Assembly: GCF_963576675.1 (NCBI RefSeq)
Contig: NC_088916.1
Location: forward strand, 86,755,501 to 86,819,500
Direction: 5' to 3'
Source: Euphorbia lathyris
Lineage: Eukaryota; Streptophyta; Magnoliopsida; Malpighiales; Euphorbiaceae
DNA: 64,000 nucleotides
A program made the position numbers and the translations under genes. Positions within the stretch are counted from its first letter, which is position 1, and every line of letters begins with the position of its first letter. The notes beneath the pieces are model-generated. The model made no database searches. It had not been told where the DNA came from and worked only from the letters and a program-made list of their open reading frames with translations. Positions 44,577 through 55,498 of this stretch are shown here, piece after piece.

Positions 44577-45056
44577 TTAAGAAAATCTAAACATATCCTT
44601 ACCAAGGGCATTATCTCTAGCAAGAAGGGAGCAGAAGTCTGGAATGGTATTCCACATTTGTAAATCGGAGGCTAGACGTCCGTAATTAGCAAGAGCGTCC
44701 GCCACTTGATTTCCCTCACGAAACACATGAGAGACAACCACCTGAATATGCATCATTGAATCTAAACAATTTAACCAATCTACATGCATTGTCCAGGGAA
44801 TGATCTGCGCACGGGCACGGAAAATTCGAATAACGTAAGTCGAGTCACTTTCAATCCAGAGACGAGTCCATCCACGTGTCCTCGCAATCGAAACTGTAAA
44901 AATAACGGCTTGCAATTCCGCCATGTGTACCAAAGCACAATCAAGGGGGAAGGCAAATGATCCAAGGGGATGCCCCTGACTATTTTGAAAAACCACACCG
45001 CAACCAGCTCTACCCGAGATCACGGAGTCATCAGTGTTAGCTTTAATCCAATCAGA
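44577..45056 (-). pseudogene. LINE ORF2 RNase H domain
   Basis: The domain (Met at 45023) has GCGVVFQNSQGHPLGSFAFP, HMAELQAVIFTVSIARTRGW, LWIESDSTYVIRIF and HVFREGNQVADALANYG, with the expected Glu in AELQAV, Asp in IESDS and Asp in VADALA. A stop separates it from the preceding DWIKANTD strand. Together with zf-RVT it marks the element as the plant L1 group that acquired an RNase H tail. Confidence 0.9.
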
Positions 45057-45548
45057 CTAAGGGGGCTGCCATCTAACTTCAATGATTCGAGGGGGCCTAT
45101 GACGACGAGCGTTTAACCCGAGATTGTGGAGAATAGATAACTCCATAACAGAATTCCATACCGATCTGTTGCTGATTCTATCAGAGATACAAATTGCAGA
45201 CCAAAGACAGCGTAATGCCTCATGAATGTTTGGTGGCTTGCTCTCAAAAATAGCAGCATTTCTTACAAACCAGATCAACCAAACAGCGTTGACAAGCGCG
45301 ACCTGCCAGAGGGAAAGGACTTGCGAACTGAACTTGTGTGAGAAGGCGTGTTGTAAGAGGGTCTGTAGAGAAGAATCAAGTACAAGTCTTCTACCAAATA
45401 AAGATGATATGCTGAACCAGATTTGGGAAGCAAAGGGGCAATGAACAAGCAAATGGTCACTCGTCTCATAAGCCATTAAACAGACCGGACATCGAGATAT
45501 TAGAGCCAGACCTCTAGCACAGAGCGCATCATGAGTTGGTAAAGCGCC
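45057..45548 (-). pseudogene. LINE ORF2 zf-RVT region
   Basis: The minus strand reads CPVCLMAYETSDHLLVHCPF across the Cys-X2-Cys...His-X4-Cys zinc motif and then FASQIWFSISSLFG and LIWFVRNAAIF, the standard zf-RVT pattern. The Cys-X2-Cys part lies just right of the first Met at 45476. Confidence 0.85.
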
Positions 45549-46584
45549 TCAGTATGCACGCCAGCAAACCATGGAGTGTGACGGCTGAATAAAAGGTTTC
45601 CAAATTGACTGAAAAACCAAAGGCAAAGTCGGAGGAGCACGTAGCCAGTGATAGAATAACTTTACCGTGAAGAGGCCATTGCTCGCAGGTCTCCAAAAAC
45701 ATAAATCATATTGAGAGCCATTTCCATGCATATTCCGGATGTGCTGGTGCAACGGACTAGCCAGCATCGGAAGATCCCGCCAGTTGCCATTTTCATAAAA
45801 ATCTGAGATTTTATCAGTGAGCTTCAAACGGTCTGACATAGAAATCCCAAGCTGTTCAGCCAGGGGTGGTAAAATCCATTCAGAATTCCAGAATGACAAC
45901 TCAGAAGATGATCCAAATGACCAAAAACAATTCTCCCGTAACTTGAGATAGGCGGCCTTGACAGACCACCAAACAGACGATCGCTGCAACCGAAACTTTG
46001 GCAAACCAGCCCTGTTTAGAAAGCGCATCCTCAACAAATTAAAGCATAAAGAATTAGAGGAAAGAAAGCCCCACGCCAATTTACCACTCATAGCCAAGTT
46101 AAGGGTCGAGAGGTGTTTAATACCCAACCCTCCTTCCTTTAAGGACTTCAAGCAAACCTTCAGCGAACAATAACAAGCTTTTTGGACAAAACTGAACCCG
46201 TCCAAATGAAATTCCTTATGTGTCTATTGAGTTTATTTAGCAAACTCACATGCCATTTGTAAACCATAAAGGTGTGGATCAGAGAGCTAGTGATAAGTGA
46301 ATTAACAAGTGTCAGCCTACCAGCCATAGAGAGAGACGTCCCCACCCAGCGCGAGAAAGAGAGAATAATTCTATCCGCAGTCGCCGCAAGGTATTTAGCT
46401 CTTGGGATCCCTTGAAAAAGAGGAACGCCCAAGTAATTAAATGGGAGAGATCCAATTTTGATTCCAATTAGACCCGCCAATCTGTTCCGACGTCTGAGTA
46501 AGATCGAATCCTCGAAGAAAATCTCAGATTTTTGCCAATTCACTAATTGTCCAGATAGAGAGCCATATAAATCAAAAATATCCA
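45549..46584 (-). pseudogene. LINE ORF2 RT thumb and connection to zf-RVT
   Basis: Left of the TRIM, frames at 46584-46160 and 46205-45549 read LSGQLVNWQKSEIFFEDSIL, FNYLGVPLFQGIPRAKYLAA, WVGTSLSMAGRLTLVNSLIT, HIRNFIWTG and then GGLGIKHLSTLNLAMSGKLA, the post-catalytic part of plant L1 RT. A frameshift lies near 46200. The frame ends at a stop before the zf-RVT cysteines. Confidence 0.88.
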
Positions 46585-47014
46585 TATAACACCCTGTTCC
46601 AATACCATGTAGATATTGTCCGCTCTGGCCCAATTCCAACACATTGGGCCTCACGGCTTTAAAACGCGTCTACATGTATTGGAACATGGTGTTACAATTG
46701 GTATCAGAGCCGACTCTCCACGTACGATGTGTGGTTCGAGGACGAACCAGGCGGAAGCTGGTGGGCCAGTAACGATCCGATCCGGAGTGGGTGGCGCCGG
46801 GGTAGAAGGCCTGAGCAAGGAGCGGCCCTAAGGGATGGCGATGGGGGCAGGAATGAACTGAATCCCACATCGGAAATGGAGAGGGAGTGATTGGGGCTTA
46901 TTAGTAAGATGTGAATCCAATACATGCAGACGCGTTTTAAAGCCGTGAGGCCCAATGTGTTGGAATTGGGCCAGAGCGGACAATATTTACATGGTATTGG
47001 ACCAGGGTGTTACA
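46585..47014. mobile_element. TRIM-like element with inverted terminal arms, in the LINE
   Basis: A 430-bp unit interrupts LINE ORF2 and is flanked by the 5-bp duplication ATCCA (46580-46584, 47015-47019). It ends GGGTGTTACA and begins TATAACACCC. The right arm has the LTR-like order CCCACATCGG, CAGACGCGTTTTAAA, GAGCGGACAATATT seen in a widespread plant TRIM family. The left arm is the inverted copy of most of it (GATATTGTCCGCTCTGGCCC) and ends GTGTTACAATTGGTATCAGAGC, an LTR end plus tRNA-Met primer site. So the two terminal repeats are inverted instead of direct. No 5S rRNA-like part (as in Cassandra) was seen. Confidence 0.75.
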
Positions 47015-48110
47015 ATCCATGAGAGAATGTATGTTCGAGATGCTTGCCCTGCAGAAAACTAAAATATCATCTGCATAAAACAAGTGCAAAGGCATTACAG
47101 AAGAAGTAGAATAACCCATTGAAGACATCGACCCACGCAGGGTATGAGCATTGATAAAACAGCTAAGGAAATCCTCCGCTAAACCAAATAGAAGAGGAGA
47201 AATAGGATCTCCTTGTCTTACTCTTCGAGAGCAAGAGAAATACCCAGCAGATCCATTAGCAGTGAGAATCGAGATATGTGCCGAAGAGAGTATCGCATGA
47301 ATCCAATCAATGAATTGAGAGGAAAAACCAAATGACTTAAGAACTTCAAGCAGAAATTGCCAGTTTAACGTATCAAAGGCTTTCCTAATGTCCACCTTCA
47401 GGCACATGTTACCACCAAAACATTTTTTATTCAAGAGATTGACACCTGCAGAAGCGATTGCAATGCACTGATGGGTTTGGCGCCCTTTTATGAATCCAAA
47501 TTGATTCTCTGTAACAATTCGGCTAGTAATAATGGCGAGCCTATCAGCTAAGATCTTTGAGATGATTTTGAATGTGAAATTGCTCATAACAATCAGCCTA
47601 TAATGTTCAATTGTCGAGGCACCAGGGACTTTGGGGATAAGTGCCATCAAGCTTGAATTCAGCCCACTAGAGATTTTCCCATTCTGAAAGAACCACTGAA
47701 CCATTTTACACACGTCACTACCCACAATGCTCCAATAGGACTGAAAGAAATGACCGGTGAAGCCGTCAGGGCCAGGAGAGCTAAAAGGATCCATAGAAAA
47801 AAAACGTATGACGAATGCAATCCTCATCAGGGCAGACGGTTAGAGAAGTGTTCTCAAAATCTGTCACAACCCGAGGAACCATATCAGAAACCAGAGACAA
47901 ATCCACCGGATTCCCACCTGTGCTGGCGAACATGTTATCATAGTAAGAGATAATATGATTAGAAATAATATTTGGGTCAGTGTGAGAAACCCCATCAATT
48001 GTTAAGGCAGAAATTCCCATATACGATTTTCGCATCGCAGAGACATGTTGAAAGTATCTTGTATTACCGTCACCCTCAGCAAGCCACCGCACCCGTCTTT
48101 TTTCTTTCAA
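47015..48110 (-). pseudogene. LINE ORF2 reverse transcriptase, N-terminal and catalytic part
   Basis: Two frames (48110-47781 and 47827-47015) cover VRWLAEGDGNTRYFQHVSAM, SSPGPDGFTGHFFQ, FKIISKILADRLAI, ENQFGFIKGRQTHQCI, LKVDIRKAFDTLNWQFLLEV, SCSRRVRQGDPISPLLF and catalytic FYADDILVF. One frameshift near 47780-47830 separates the first two pieces. The catalytic site is intact; the element was otherwise recently coding. The TRIM-like insertion follows directly after the YADD region. Confidence 0.92.
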
Positions 48111-48461
48111 ATATGTTTCTTACTGAAGCAAGTGAAGGTCCAACTTTTCATGAGAGGCCAACTCATGTTCCTGAAGATTTAATAGTATGTTGAATATCTG
48201 CATTGAAGTTACCAAAAATATTAATATTCCAATTTCTCAAAATAGTCCTCAGACCACGTAATTTATGACACAACAAAGGAGCCGGCAGAAGAGCAGGGGC
48301 AGGCCATCCCAATGATTTTTTATTATCCCAAAAAGCTCAGGATTACAAACCCACATTTTTTGAAATCTGAACCGAGAAATCCTACCAGAAGTAGTCGAAA
48401 ATTTGAACAGAAGGGGGTGGTGGTCCGAGTGATGTCGCGTCATTCCCACACAGCATGAATT

Positions 48462-49025
48462 CTAAGTTTCTGCAAAATCACTCGAAACTAAAGCCCTGTC
48501 AAGCCGAGAATTGACAAGTGCCTCACCATTTCTCCCATTCCACCAAGTGAAGAAACAACCAGTAGAGGGAATATCCAGCCAATCCCCATCATCCATAAAA
48601 TTCCTGAAGTCACGACAAGGTCTCATAGCCGGAGGTCGTCCCGTTTTCTCATGAGCCCCAAGGATTGCATTGCAGTCCCCAATTAACAACCATCTACCTT
48701 GTAAATTCAATTTGAGAGCATTTAGAGTCAAAAAGAGGTCAACACATCTGTTTGCCCAAATACTGCCATACACAATTCCATAATAATGCTTAATGCCCTG
48801 CACATCCTGTTGCAAAACCACAAACTGTTCATGCTGAAGAATTACAGAGATTGCATCAGTCATAGCAATCCTTTGAAGAATCCAAAGAGTTGGCTTATCA
48901 CGCAGATTAACAGAGATCAGTCTCATGCCAATGTTGGCCCAAAACGAAGGACGAATTGCCTCAAAATCAACCATTGGTTCTTCTAAACAAAGAAGATCAG
49001 GTTTTATGTTGCCTATATAAATCAA
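48462..49025 (-). pseudogene. LINE ORF2 apurinic endonuclease domain
   Basis: The frame reads NIKPDLLCLEEPMVDFEA, where the Glu is the metal-binding residue of the endonuclease, then GRWLLIGDCNAILGAHEKTG (catalytic Asp-x-Asn) and FTWWNGRNGEALVNSRLDRA near the end. This domain nicks target DNA to prime reverse transcription. The usual WNCRG start is present upstream as FCSGTVEGSST in a damaged form. The next segment is in another frame. Confidence 0.9.
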
Positions 49026-49805
49026 AAAGGTACCTCTGAGTGTTAGGGTTGAGGAGCCCTCTACGGTTCCAGAACAGAACTGTCATTCAAAACGAATAGG
49101 GGGTTTGATGGCCCGTTTTGCCCGGGATTTCTCTGCCTCATGTTTTCCGCCTTTGCGTGCTTTAATTGACGTCACAGTGTACAACATTTCATCTTCTTGC
49201 TCTGCCTAGTCTGCCCAGGAAAGAGTGGGAGAAATATTGTTGTTGCCAGGAGAATCAGGCCTCTCCACTTCATCAACCGGCTCTAATAAAAAATGTTAAT
49301 TCAAATATAAAAAACTTAAGGAAAGTCAGTAATTTCCCAAAATTAGTCTAGTTCTATTTTTTTTTCAACATTCAACCAAATGAACAATTCATTGGCTATC
49401 TCTGAAATTCAAATGGATTTTTCTTGACAGTCATACGCTCTATAAAGATATCTGAGGTAAGGAGAACCATTTTTAAACATTCTAACAACACAAAACATAG
49501 GAAAACATTTTTAATCAATTACCAGTTAGCAGCATAAAAGAATCCAGGATTTCCAAGCTTGTAAATAGAGAGCAACTGAAATGAACATCTATTGCACATC
49601 ATAAGCTTATGCGCCACCCTATCAACATCGTTAATAGAACTGTCTCCTTCCTGGCACCAATCCTGGATGTTGATTTCAGACCAGCAATAAGGTCCGGAAA
49701 TACATGCTAACCAATTTTTGCAGACCAAGGAAACCAGTCCTACCCTTTCTTCTATTGAGATTCGTATGAGTATGAGAGCTAGTATTTCTGGATTCAGATC
49801 CTCCC

Positions 49806-52100
49806 TGGGGCAGAAGGAGCTTCAACTCGCCGTTGACTCGTTCCTTCTCGTCTCTTAACTTCGAGAAAACTTCTGCATTCTGTAGTTCCATTTGGCATTG
49901 GAAAAGACTTGACAAACTCAGATGTTTCCATTTGGCATTGGATATCGTGGTAGCTTCATCTTTTTACCCGAAAACTTAAAGATTTAAACCCTATTCAAAA
50001 AGAGCAAGTCACAGAGAGATCGTTAATTATAAGATTGAAGAAGAATACCTTCTTTCGTCAAATTGCTTAAAGCTGTTAGTGTTTCAACTGAGAATGGGAG
50101 ATCATGGCTCCCAGCATTTCCACGGTACTGGAGAAGAAAAAAAACAAAAATCAGAAATGAACATTTTGAAACTTTATATACTTATTATACTTTTAAAAAA
50201 TGTTGATTTCAACCTGCAAGAGCGCATTATCTGGATTTGCTTCTCTTAGTTTAGCATGCAACCGATATGAAAATGCTTCACAAACAAAGAAATAAAAGTG
50301 TAGCAAATTCCAGAAGCTCCTAAAAGTACTATACATGTTCCTTTGCAGTCAAATAAGAATCGTTTATTGATAATGTGGCTGACTTCCTGAGTCCATGTCC
50401 ATTACAGATAAAGCAGCTGGCATATTTAGTTCCTTCTATATTTCCACAAAAATTCTTATTATTAGTGAAGCAACAAACTAGAGACATATGAGGCCAACTC
50501 AGTGATCAGGAAAATAACCAAAAAGTCATAAAATGATAAAACTCATAACCAGAACTGGAACCAGTTTTATAACTATATGACAAGGACACAAGGTGCAATA
50601 AATTGGAATCCTCACCTTAATAAATTGCTGAGTGAGAAGTCTTAGCAGCAATTCAGAGACCAATTATTAGCAGTATAACCCATGTTTCAGACACCCCTAC
50701 ATCTTCTATAGTAACATGAAAGAATTAAGCATAAAAAAAACTATTATTAAGCTCAAAGTTATGCCTAGCTTACAAACCGAAAGTTAATTTAGGAACACCA
50801 TACAGACTAGAATAGATATGCACCTAGGACTATTATATAACAGACGTTACAAATAAGGGCAATAACAAGTCAATGAGAATTATCAATACTAGTAATATTG
50901 ACGTCTGACCACCAATATGAATTGAGGCCCTTAGTCAATGTATCACGACGAAGAACAGGCCCCTAGTTTGCAGGAAGCCAAGGACTTGTCTAGATAATTA
51001 TGTGAAATATGATAGATTTCATCACTTAGGATGCAACAACAAGATTGTATCATCAAATTAGAAAACAACAGAAATCATGTAGACTAGGTATCAATTAGTA
51101 ACAACTCAAATCAAGATCCAATTGACGGCACAATTTCTGATACGATAATAAGATTTTCGAAGACAGTTGACACAATTATCATTTTTCTTGTATTTGTTTC
51201 ATATTATTAGATAACGTAACACCATAACTCGAATTGAGAGTCACCTCTAGTTCCAATCAAGTCTAATCAAACAGAAATACTTAATTAAGTAAAGAATCAA
51301 GGTATCCCGAGGATTCGATCACACTTAACAAAGTCAATATATATCATTGATCCTTATTTTGAAGATAGAGCCACATGAATGAACTTGTTAATTAATTAAC
51401 AAAATAATGATAATCTTATATCTAATAATATATAATTAGTACATGAGATAAGAGAAATAATTAAACTATAGCAGACTTATTAGATTTCTATTGCAGAAAG
51501 CCAAGGAATATTGTGGTCTCTTAGAAGACTGCAAGTTGAGTACAATGCCCCTAGTTTGCGTTCCTAGTCAACTACTTAAAATAGACTTCAACAGAAAAAG
51601 ATCAATGAGCCGAAATTAAGCTAACAACACACAGGATTCTCTAATCCTCTCATCAAACAACTACTCAGATCAATCTAATTTGATTAAAATTGAACAAAAA
51701 ATCCCAATTCCTCAATAATATCATACAGATTGAAACAGAACCTGGTGAGGTCTACAACAAATAACCCAACACTCTAAACCTCAGAAAAACCCCAATCATC
51801 AAGTACAAAATGTATAACTTATACCCACAATGTGCAGCAATTCTATCAGCAACCAGAAAAGAAACCCTAAAATTACAAATGAAATGTAACGGTTAATTTA
51901 CCTGACTGAAATCGACCGAGGGAAGGCAGCCGATGTCAGAGAGACAAACGAAGAGTTGGAGGGAAGAATGCGTCCTGGAGAGAAGAGTAGGAGGGAGGAG
52001 ACAAGATTGATGCAGAGGTGTGGTGGAGATGAACACGAACCAAGACTTCGAACAAACAAAGAATCAGAACTTCACTTGCTTAGGTTTCCTTTTCGCTTTC
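49806..52100 (-). pseudogene. Unidentified multi-exon gene, interrupted by the F-box fragment
   Basis: Consistent splice sites on the minus strand define exons 50275-50214, 50127-50049 and 49953-49806, joined in one frame: ANPDNALLQ, then YRGNAGSHDLPFSVETLTAL, then an exon with ISNAKWKHLSLSSLFQCQME and LRDEKERVNGELKLLLP, a likely coiled coil. A pyrimidine-rich leader exon without ATG ends at 51902 (TCAGTCAG|GTAAAT). The exon at 49953 runs without break into the F-box fragment, out of frame, and stops at 49676. The 45-residue tail at 44081-43945 (REGGSSYNALNDLVEFICSF) could be this gene's former end. The family is not recognised. Exons between 50275 and 51902 were not resolved. Confidence 0.5.
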
Positions 52101-52230
52101 TTCAACATAAATGGGTCTAGGTTACCTTTATTGGTCTCCTTTGTACTTGTCTAAATATGAGAGATGAAAGGTAAGGAAGCTCCTTCAACGTAGATTTACG
52201 ATTCCAGCACCGTCAACATTGGTGCTTGAG

Positions 52231-52281
52231 GAGAAGATGATTAGACTTTTTTTTTTTTGGTAATGGAGAAGATGATTAGAC
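52231..52281. mobile_element. Tiny retroposition scar: poly(T) with target duplication
   Basis: GAGAAGATGATTAGACT occurs twice, separated only by about twelve T and GGTAAT. On the minus strand the insert reads ATTACC plus poly(A), as if only the last bases and tail of a LINE-type transcript were integrated. Confidence 0.65.
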
Positions 52282-52325
52282 TGAATGAGTAGTAAGCAAA
52301 TTCTATTTTAGTGAAGCAAGGCATT

Positions 52326-52697
52326 TGCATCGGCTTCTAAAAAAAGCTGATGCAAATGATAAGTGTATTTGTGTCGGTCCTATAAAAAGGACCGACGCAA
52401 ATACATGAATAGTTTCTTGCATCAGCCCTTAAGAAAAGGCCGATGCAAATAGCTCAAGTATTTGCATCGGCCCTGTTAAAGGGCCGATGCAAAAAGATGA
52501 ACGGTCTTTTGCATCGGCCCTTAAAAAGGGGCCGATGCAAATAACAAATGTATTTGCGTCGGCCACGATTAAAGGGCCGACGCAAATGTGGTACCCAATG
52601 ACAATTGCATCGGCCCCTAGTAAAGGGCCGATGCAAATGCTCTATTTGCATCGCGTATTAAAAACGGCCGATGCAAATGGAACTTTTTCCACTAGTG
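52326..52697. mobile_element. CACTA element end with eight subterminal hairpins
   Basis: The right edge is TTTTTCCACTAGTG, the reverse of a CACTAGTGGAAAAA terminus. Left of it are eight inverted-repeat units of about 34-37 bp, each TTTGCATCGGCCC, a short spacer, then GGGCCGATGCAAA with variations, spaced by about 10 bp. Such arrays are the transposase-binding regions of CACTA elements. The opposite terminus was not found. Confidence 0.8.
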
Positions 52698-54543
52698 AGT
52701 CCTTGTATTTTCAAAAACACATTGTAAGGTGTTGGTCCCTTATAAGGTTGCAAGTATAGTTCCAAGGGGGGGTTAGGAACTATTTAAACTTTTTCGCAAT
52801 TAGGGCAGACTTCTTTTTCTAAGGAAAAAATATTTTAACAGCGGCGCTGAGTAAACAGCAAGATACTGGCTCAGTCAACTGGTGACTAGGTCAGTTTCTT
52901 AGCTTGAGTTAGGAGATAGCACTTAAAGTCTATTCCTGAGCTCAGATGTTCAACACGCACAACTCAGCTTGACCTCTTTACTTGGTCAGTTTTTGGTTAT
53001 TTCAAGCAAGCAATATATATAAGGAGTTAAAGGTAAGAAATACTTTACTCAGCAGATTTATCCAGGTTCGGCTTCTTCTAAGCCTACGTCCTGTCCCCGG
53101 AACACGTTCCGAGATATCGAATCCTCTACTGAGCTCTTTAAAGGTAAAGCCTCAAACCTTTTACAATCTTAGTAACTGAGTATGACAAGAGTACCTTCCT
53201 CTATACCTCTACTCAATCCTAATCTCTTGCTGAGTACTATAACCGAGTACTCAGCCTCTCCTTTCTATCTCTAGAAATGATAAGTGTTTTGTCCTACACA
53301 ATGATTTGCTAAGACACTTTAGACGATTGAAATAATCACTCTAGACTTTTACACAAATGTATGAATTGTAGTGTAAGATTTGCTTTGCTTCTTGCTTGCA
53401 GAACTTGTGTAGAAATTTGGTCAGCGTAACTGCTTGATCAAGTTCTGTGTTGAATGAAGCTTCTGATGGCCCTATTTATAGAGACGTCTGGGCATCGGTC
53501 ATTTCGAATTTCGAAATAACCGTTGGAGGGAAACGACTTCCTATCGTTGTCATCCTGACTTGCTCAGAGCTCTCGGCCAATCAGATTTGTGTATCTTCTG
53601 TCCTCGGTCAGCTCAGCAGACTGTCTCTCCTTTTATGGTAAAGTCAACTAGACAGCATACTGTGTCGTCTGAACTTTACCCAAAGTAGAAATACTTTGTC
53701 TGGAAGTTTTCATTAGCCAGCTGCTGTCTTGTACGCTTTGTCGAGACTACTCAGCAGCTTCATCTTGAAGTTATTCCCGAAGGTCTTCTAGATCCTTCTC
53801 TTGCTGAGTTGCGTTTTGTCCAAAGCGACAACGTTTTAACAAACGCGGGCCGAGTTGTACTGAGTTGTTTGACTTGGGCCTTGACTTCCGTATTGGGCTT
53901 GGGCCTTTTAATTCTTGTGTCTTATAAACAATTTTAACTCAACATTGAACAAACACATTAGTAGAATAAATCAAAGCATTTAAACTTAGTGTGTTTAGAA
54001 TATGTATTTACTTAAACAATTTTGTCAAATCAAAATTATGTGGAAAGGTGTTTCAACATAAGGTTCCTAACCTTTTTCTCAGTGAAATGTTTAGTCATTC
54101 CGTCTGTTTGTTAGATTTTTTACCGTTTATGACTTCAGAAATGACTAAATTACCCTTTACTATTTACCTTCAAACTTCATAAGAAGTAATCCAATTTAGA
54201 AGAATAAGCTATTTGTATGGAGAACAAGAAAAAGAACAGACCCAATGCTTACGAATGTAAATGATTAAGAAGAAAATCAAGAAGAAGAACACTCAAAGTT
54301 GATTTCAGATGCATTAGAGTTTGAACGAAAAGAAAATAAACGAAAAGAAGAATGCAAATCGAAATTGCCTAACAGAATCTTTATGAGAGTCTAACCGCAG
54401 GGACTAAACAGTTCACTGAGAAAAACGTTAGGGACTAAACAGTTCACCGAGAAAAACGTTAGGGACTTTACCGTGTGTTTTTGAAAATACAAGGACTAAA
54501 CAGTGTGTTTTGTCAAAATATAAGGACTAATAAATTAATTACC
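52698..54543. repeat. Foldback arms enclosing an LTR-like unit
   Basis: GTCCTTGTATTTTCAAAAACACA at 52698 is inverted at 54471-54493, next to AGGGACTAAACAGTTCAC repeats and a terminus-like GGACTAATAAATTAATTA. The left arm is cut by the CACTA end. Everything between, including the unit at 52767-54080, would be a later insertion. Confidence 0.5.
52767..54080. mobile_element. Unclassified LTR-like unit rich in CTCAG/CTGAG
   Basis: The unit starts TTAGGAACTATTTAAACTTT right after a G run (CCAAGGGGGGG, polypurine-like) and ends AAGGTTCCTAA, giving inverted termini TTAGGAAC/GTTCCTAA. It contains many CTCAG or CTGAG words (for example GCTGAGTACTATAACCGAGT) and no coding frame. It could be a solo LTR, but no target duplication was identified. 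Confidence 0.4.
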
Positions 54544-55060
54544 CTAAATCTAATCATGTACATTCAATATAAATTATAAATACAACATAATTATTCAACT
54601 AATAACTACACTAAAATTTACAGACATTTTATTTTAAGTCAAACTATATTAAGCATTCTATCAACACAAAATCAAAAGGTTAGTATATATGGTTGAATAA
54701 ATATGAAGTTAAAACCCCTAAATTTCAAGGCGAAATAATATAAAATAGGAGTTTTTATACTAAGCACTTAAAATTAAATTGAGAGAAAAGAGAAAATGAG
54801 ATAACCATCCAATTGTAAAGTGAGACAAGAGTGTCTTTGCTTAAATGAAGCATTCCATTTATTTGGTTATTTTGACCAGAATTGTTTGAAAATCTAAAAT
54901 GAATTAATAGTCAAAATGGTCATTGAATTTCACTGATGGAGTCAATTTAGAACAAATTATAAAGTTTTGAATTTGGAAATATTTGATTAATCCAAAAAAA
55001 TTGGCAAATTTTTTAGGTATGGCATTTGATCGTATTAGACTAATTTATTAAAGGCAAAAA
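54544..55060. other. Intergenic sequence
   Basis: AT-rich; nothing recognised. Confidence 0.5.
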
Positions 55061-55225
55061 GCATCCTGAGGTCCTTGATCTTTAATTGTTTGGTGCATTA
55101 AGCCCTCGATCTTTTATTTAGACACATTGAACCCCTGATCTTTCACCATTTGGTGCATTAAGCCCTCGATCTTTCATTTAGACACATTGAGCCCTTGATC
55201 TTTCATATATGGGTGTATTAGATCC
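55061..55225. repeat. One-armed MITE with tandem 65-70 bp units
   Basis: TTTGGTGCATTAAGCCCTCG occurs at about 55089 and 55152, each followed by ATCTTT(T/C)ATTTAGACACATTGA. The starting phrase GGCAAAAAGCATCCTGAGG looks like a Mutator-type MITE end; the other arm is missing. Confidence 0.6.
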
Positions 55226-55414
55226 TTTCATAAATCAATTAATATATATGTTTATTAAGGGCATGTTTGGTGTGACAACAAATGATGTTCTAAAAATAAC
55301 AAATTCTAAAATAAAAAATATATTATACAAATTTTGGCTAAATTAATGGGGCATACAAATTTTAAAAGCCATTTTGACTTCTAATTCCATCTAAAATGCT
55401 GAGTATAAGGTTCA

Positions 55415-55421
55415 TATAAAT
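55415..55421 (+). promoter_or_regulatory. TATA box of the VQ gene
   Basis: TATAAAT lies 78-84 bp upstream of the ATG at 55499, followed by a CT-rich leader (TTTCTCTCATTTTGAG), as in plant core promoters. Confidence 0.6.
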
Positions 55422-55498
55422 TGAGATGGGTTGGGTTTAGTTTCTCTCATTTTGAGTTTTCTCTTCCACAGAGAAGAAGCCTTTGTTGCTGTTGAGTA

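Larger units (their letters stand above)
44450..49288 (-). mobile_element. L1-type LINE, 5'-truncated, in the F-box pseudogene intron
   Basis: A 4.8-kb element with poly(A) (poly-T 44450-44460) and a perfect 14-bp duplication AAAAATGTTAATTC at 44436-44449 and 49289-49302. It contains, in order on the minus strand, the last residues of ORF1 (ending IKPPIRFE), then ORF2 with endonuclease, reverse transcriptase, zf-RVT and RNase H. Most of ORF1 is missing, as expected of incomplete target-primed reverse transcription. ORF2 has several frameshifts and is split by a TRIM-like insertion. Confidence 0.93.
43945..49805 (-). pseudogene. F-box (SKIP19-like) gene fragment, chimeric at both ends, intron filled by a LINE
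   Basis: Exon 1 part (49805-49523) encodes the F-box EDLNPEILALILIRISIEE and CISGPYCWSEINIQDWC; exon 2 part (44329-44082) encodes LKVLKILMSEVTDKMVERYA and LRRNWRLAMFKKVDD. Splice sites are the same and in the same phase as in the intact gene at 5681-7233. On the 5' side similarity begins abruptly at GGGAGGATCTG; the first 26 residues including the start Met are missing. On the 3' side it stops at ANTM and is replaced by an unrelated 45-residue tail, MVDEQRKEMRQRAMEFKLK onward to 43945, so most LRRs are lost. The upstream host exon enters in the wrong frame and stops at 49676. The 5.2-kb intron holds a LINE; without it the intron is about 340 bp. Confidence 0.8.

Noticed and set aside
46585..47014. 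Cassandra TRIM carrying 5S rRNA
   Set aside because: No 5S-like A box or C box was found in the arms.
52454..52651. Protein with LHRPF-type repeats
   Set aside because: Open frames on both strands are by-products of the CACTA hairpin array.
52326..52697. CRISPR-like array
   Set aside because: Repeats are inverted pairs with variable stems, in a plant sequence, ending in a CACTA terminus.
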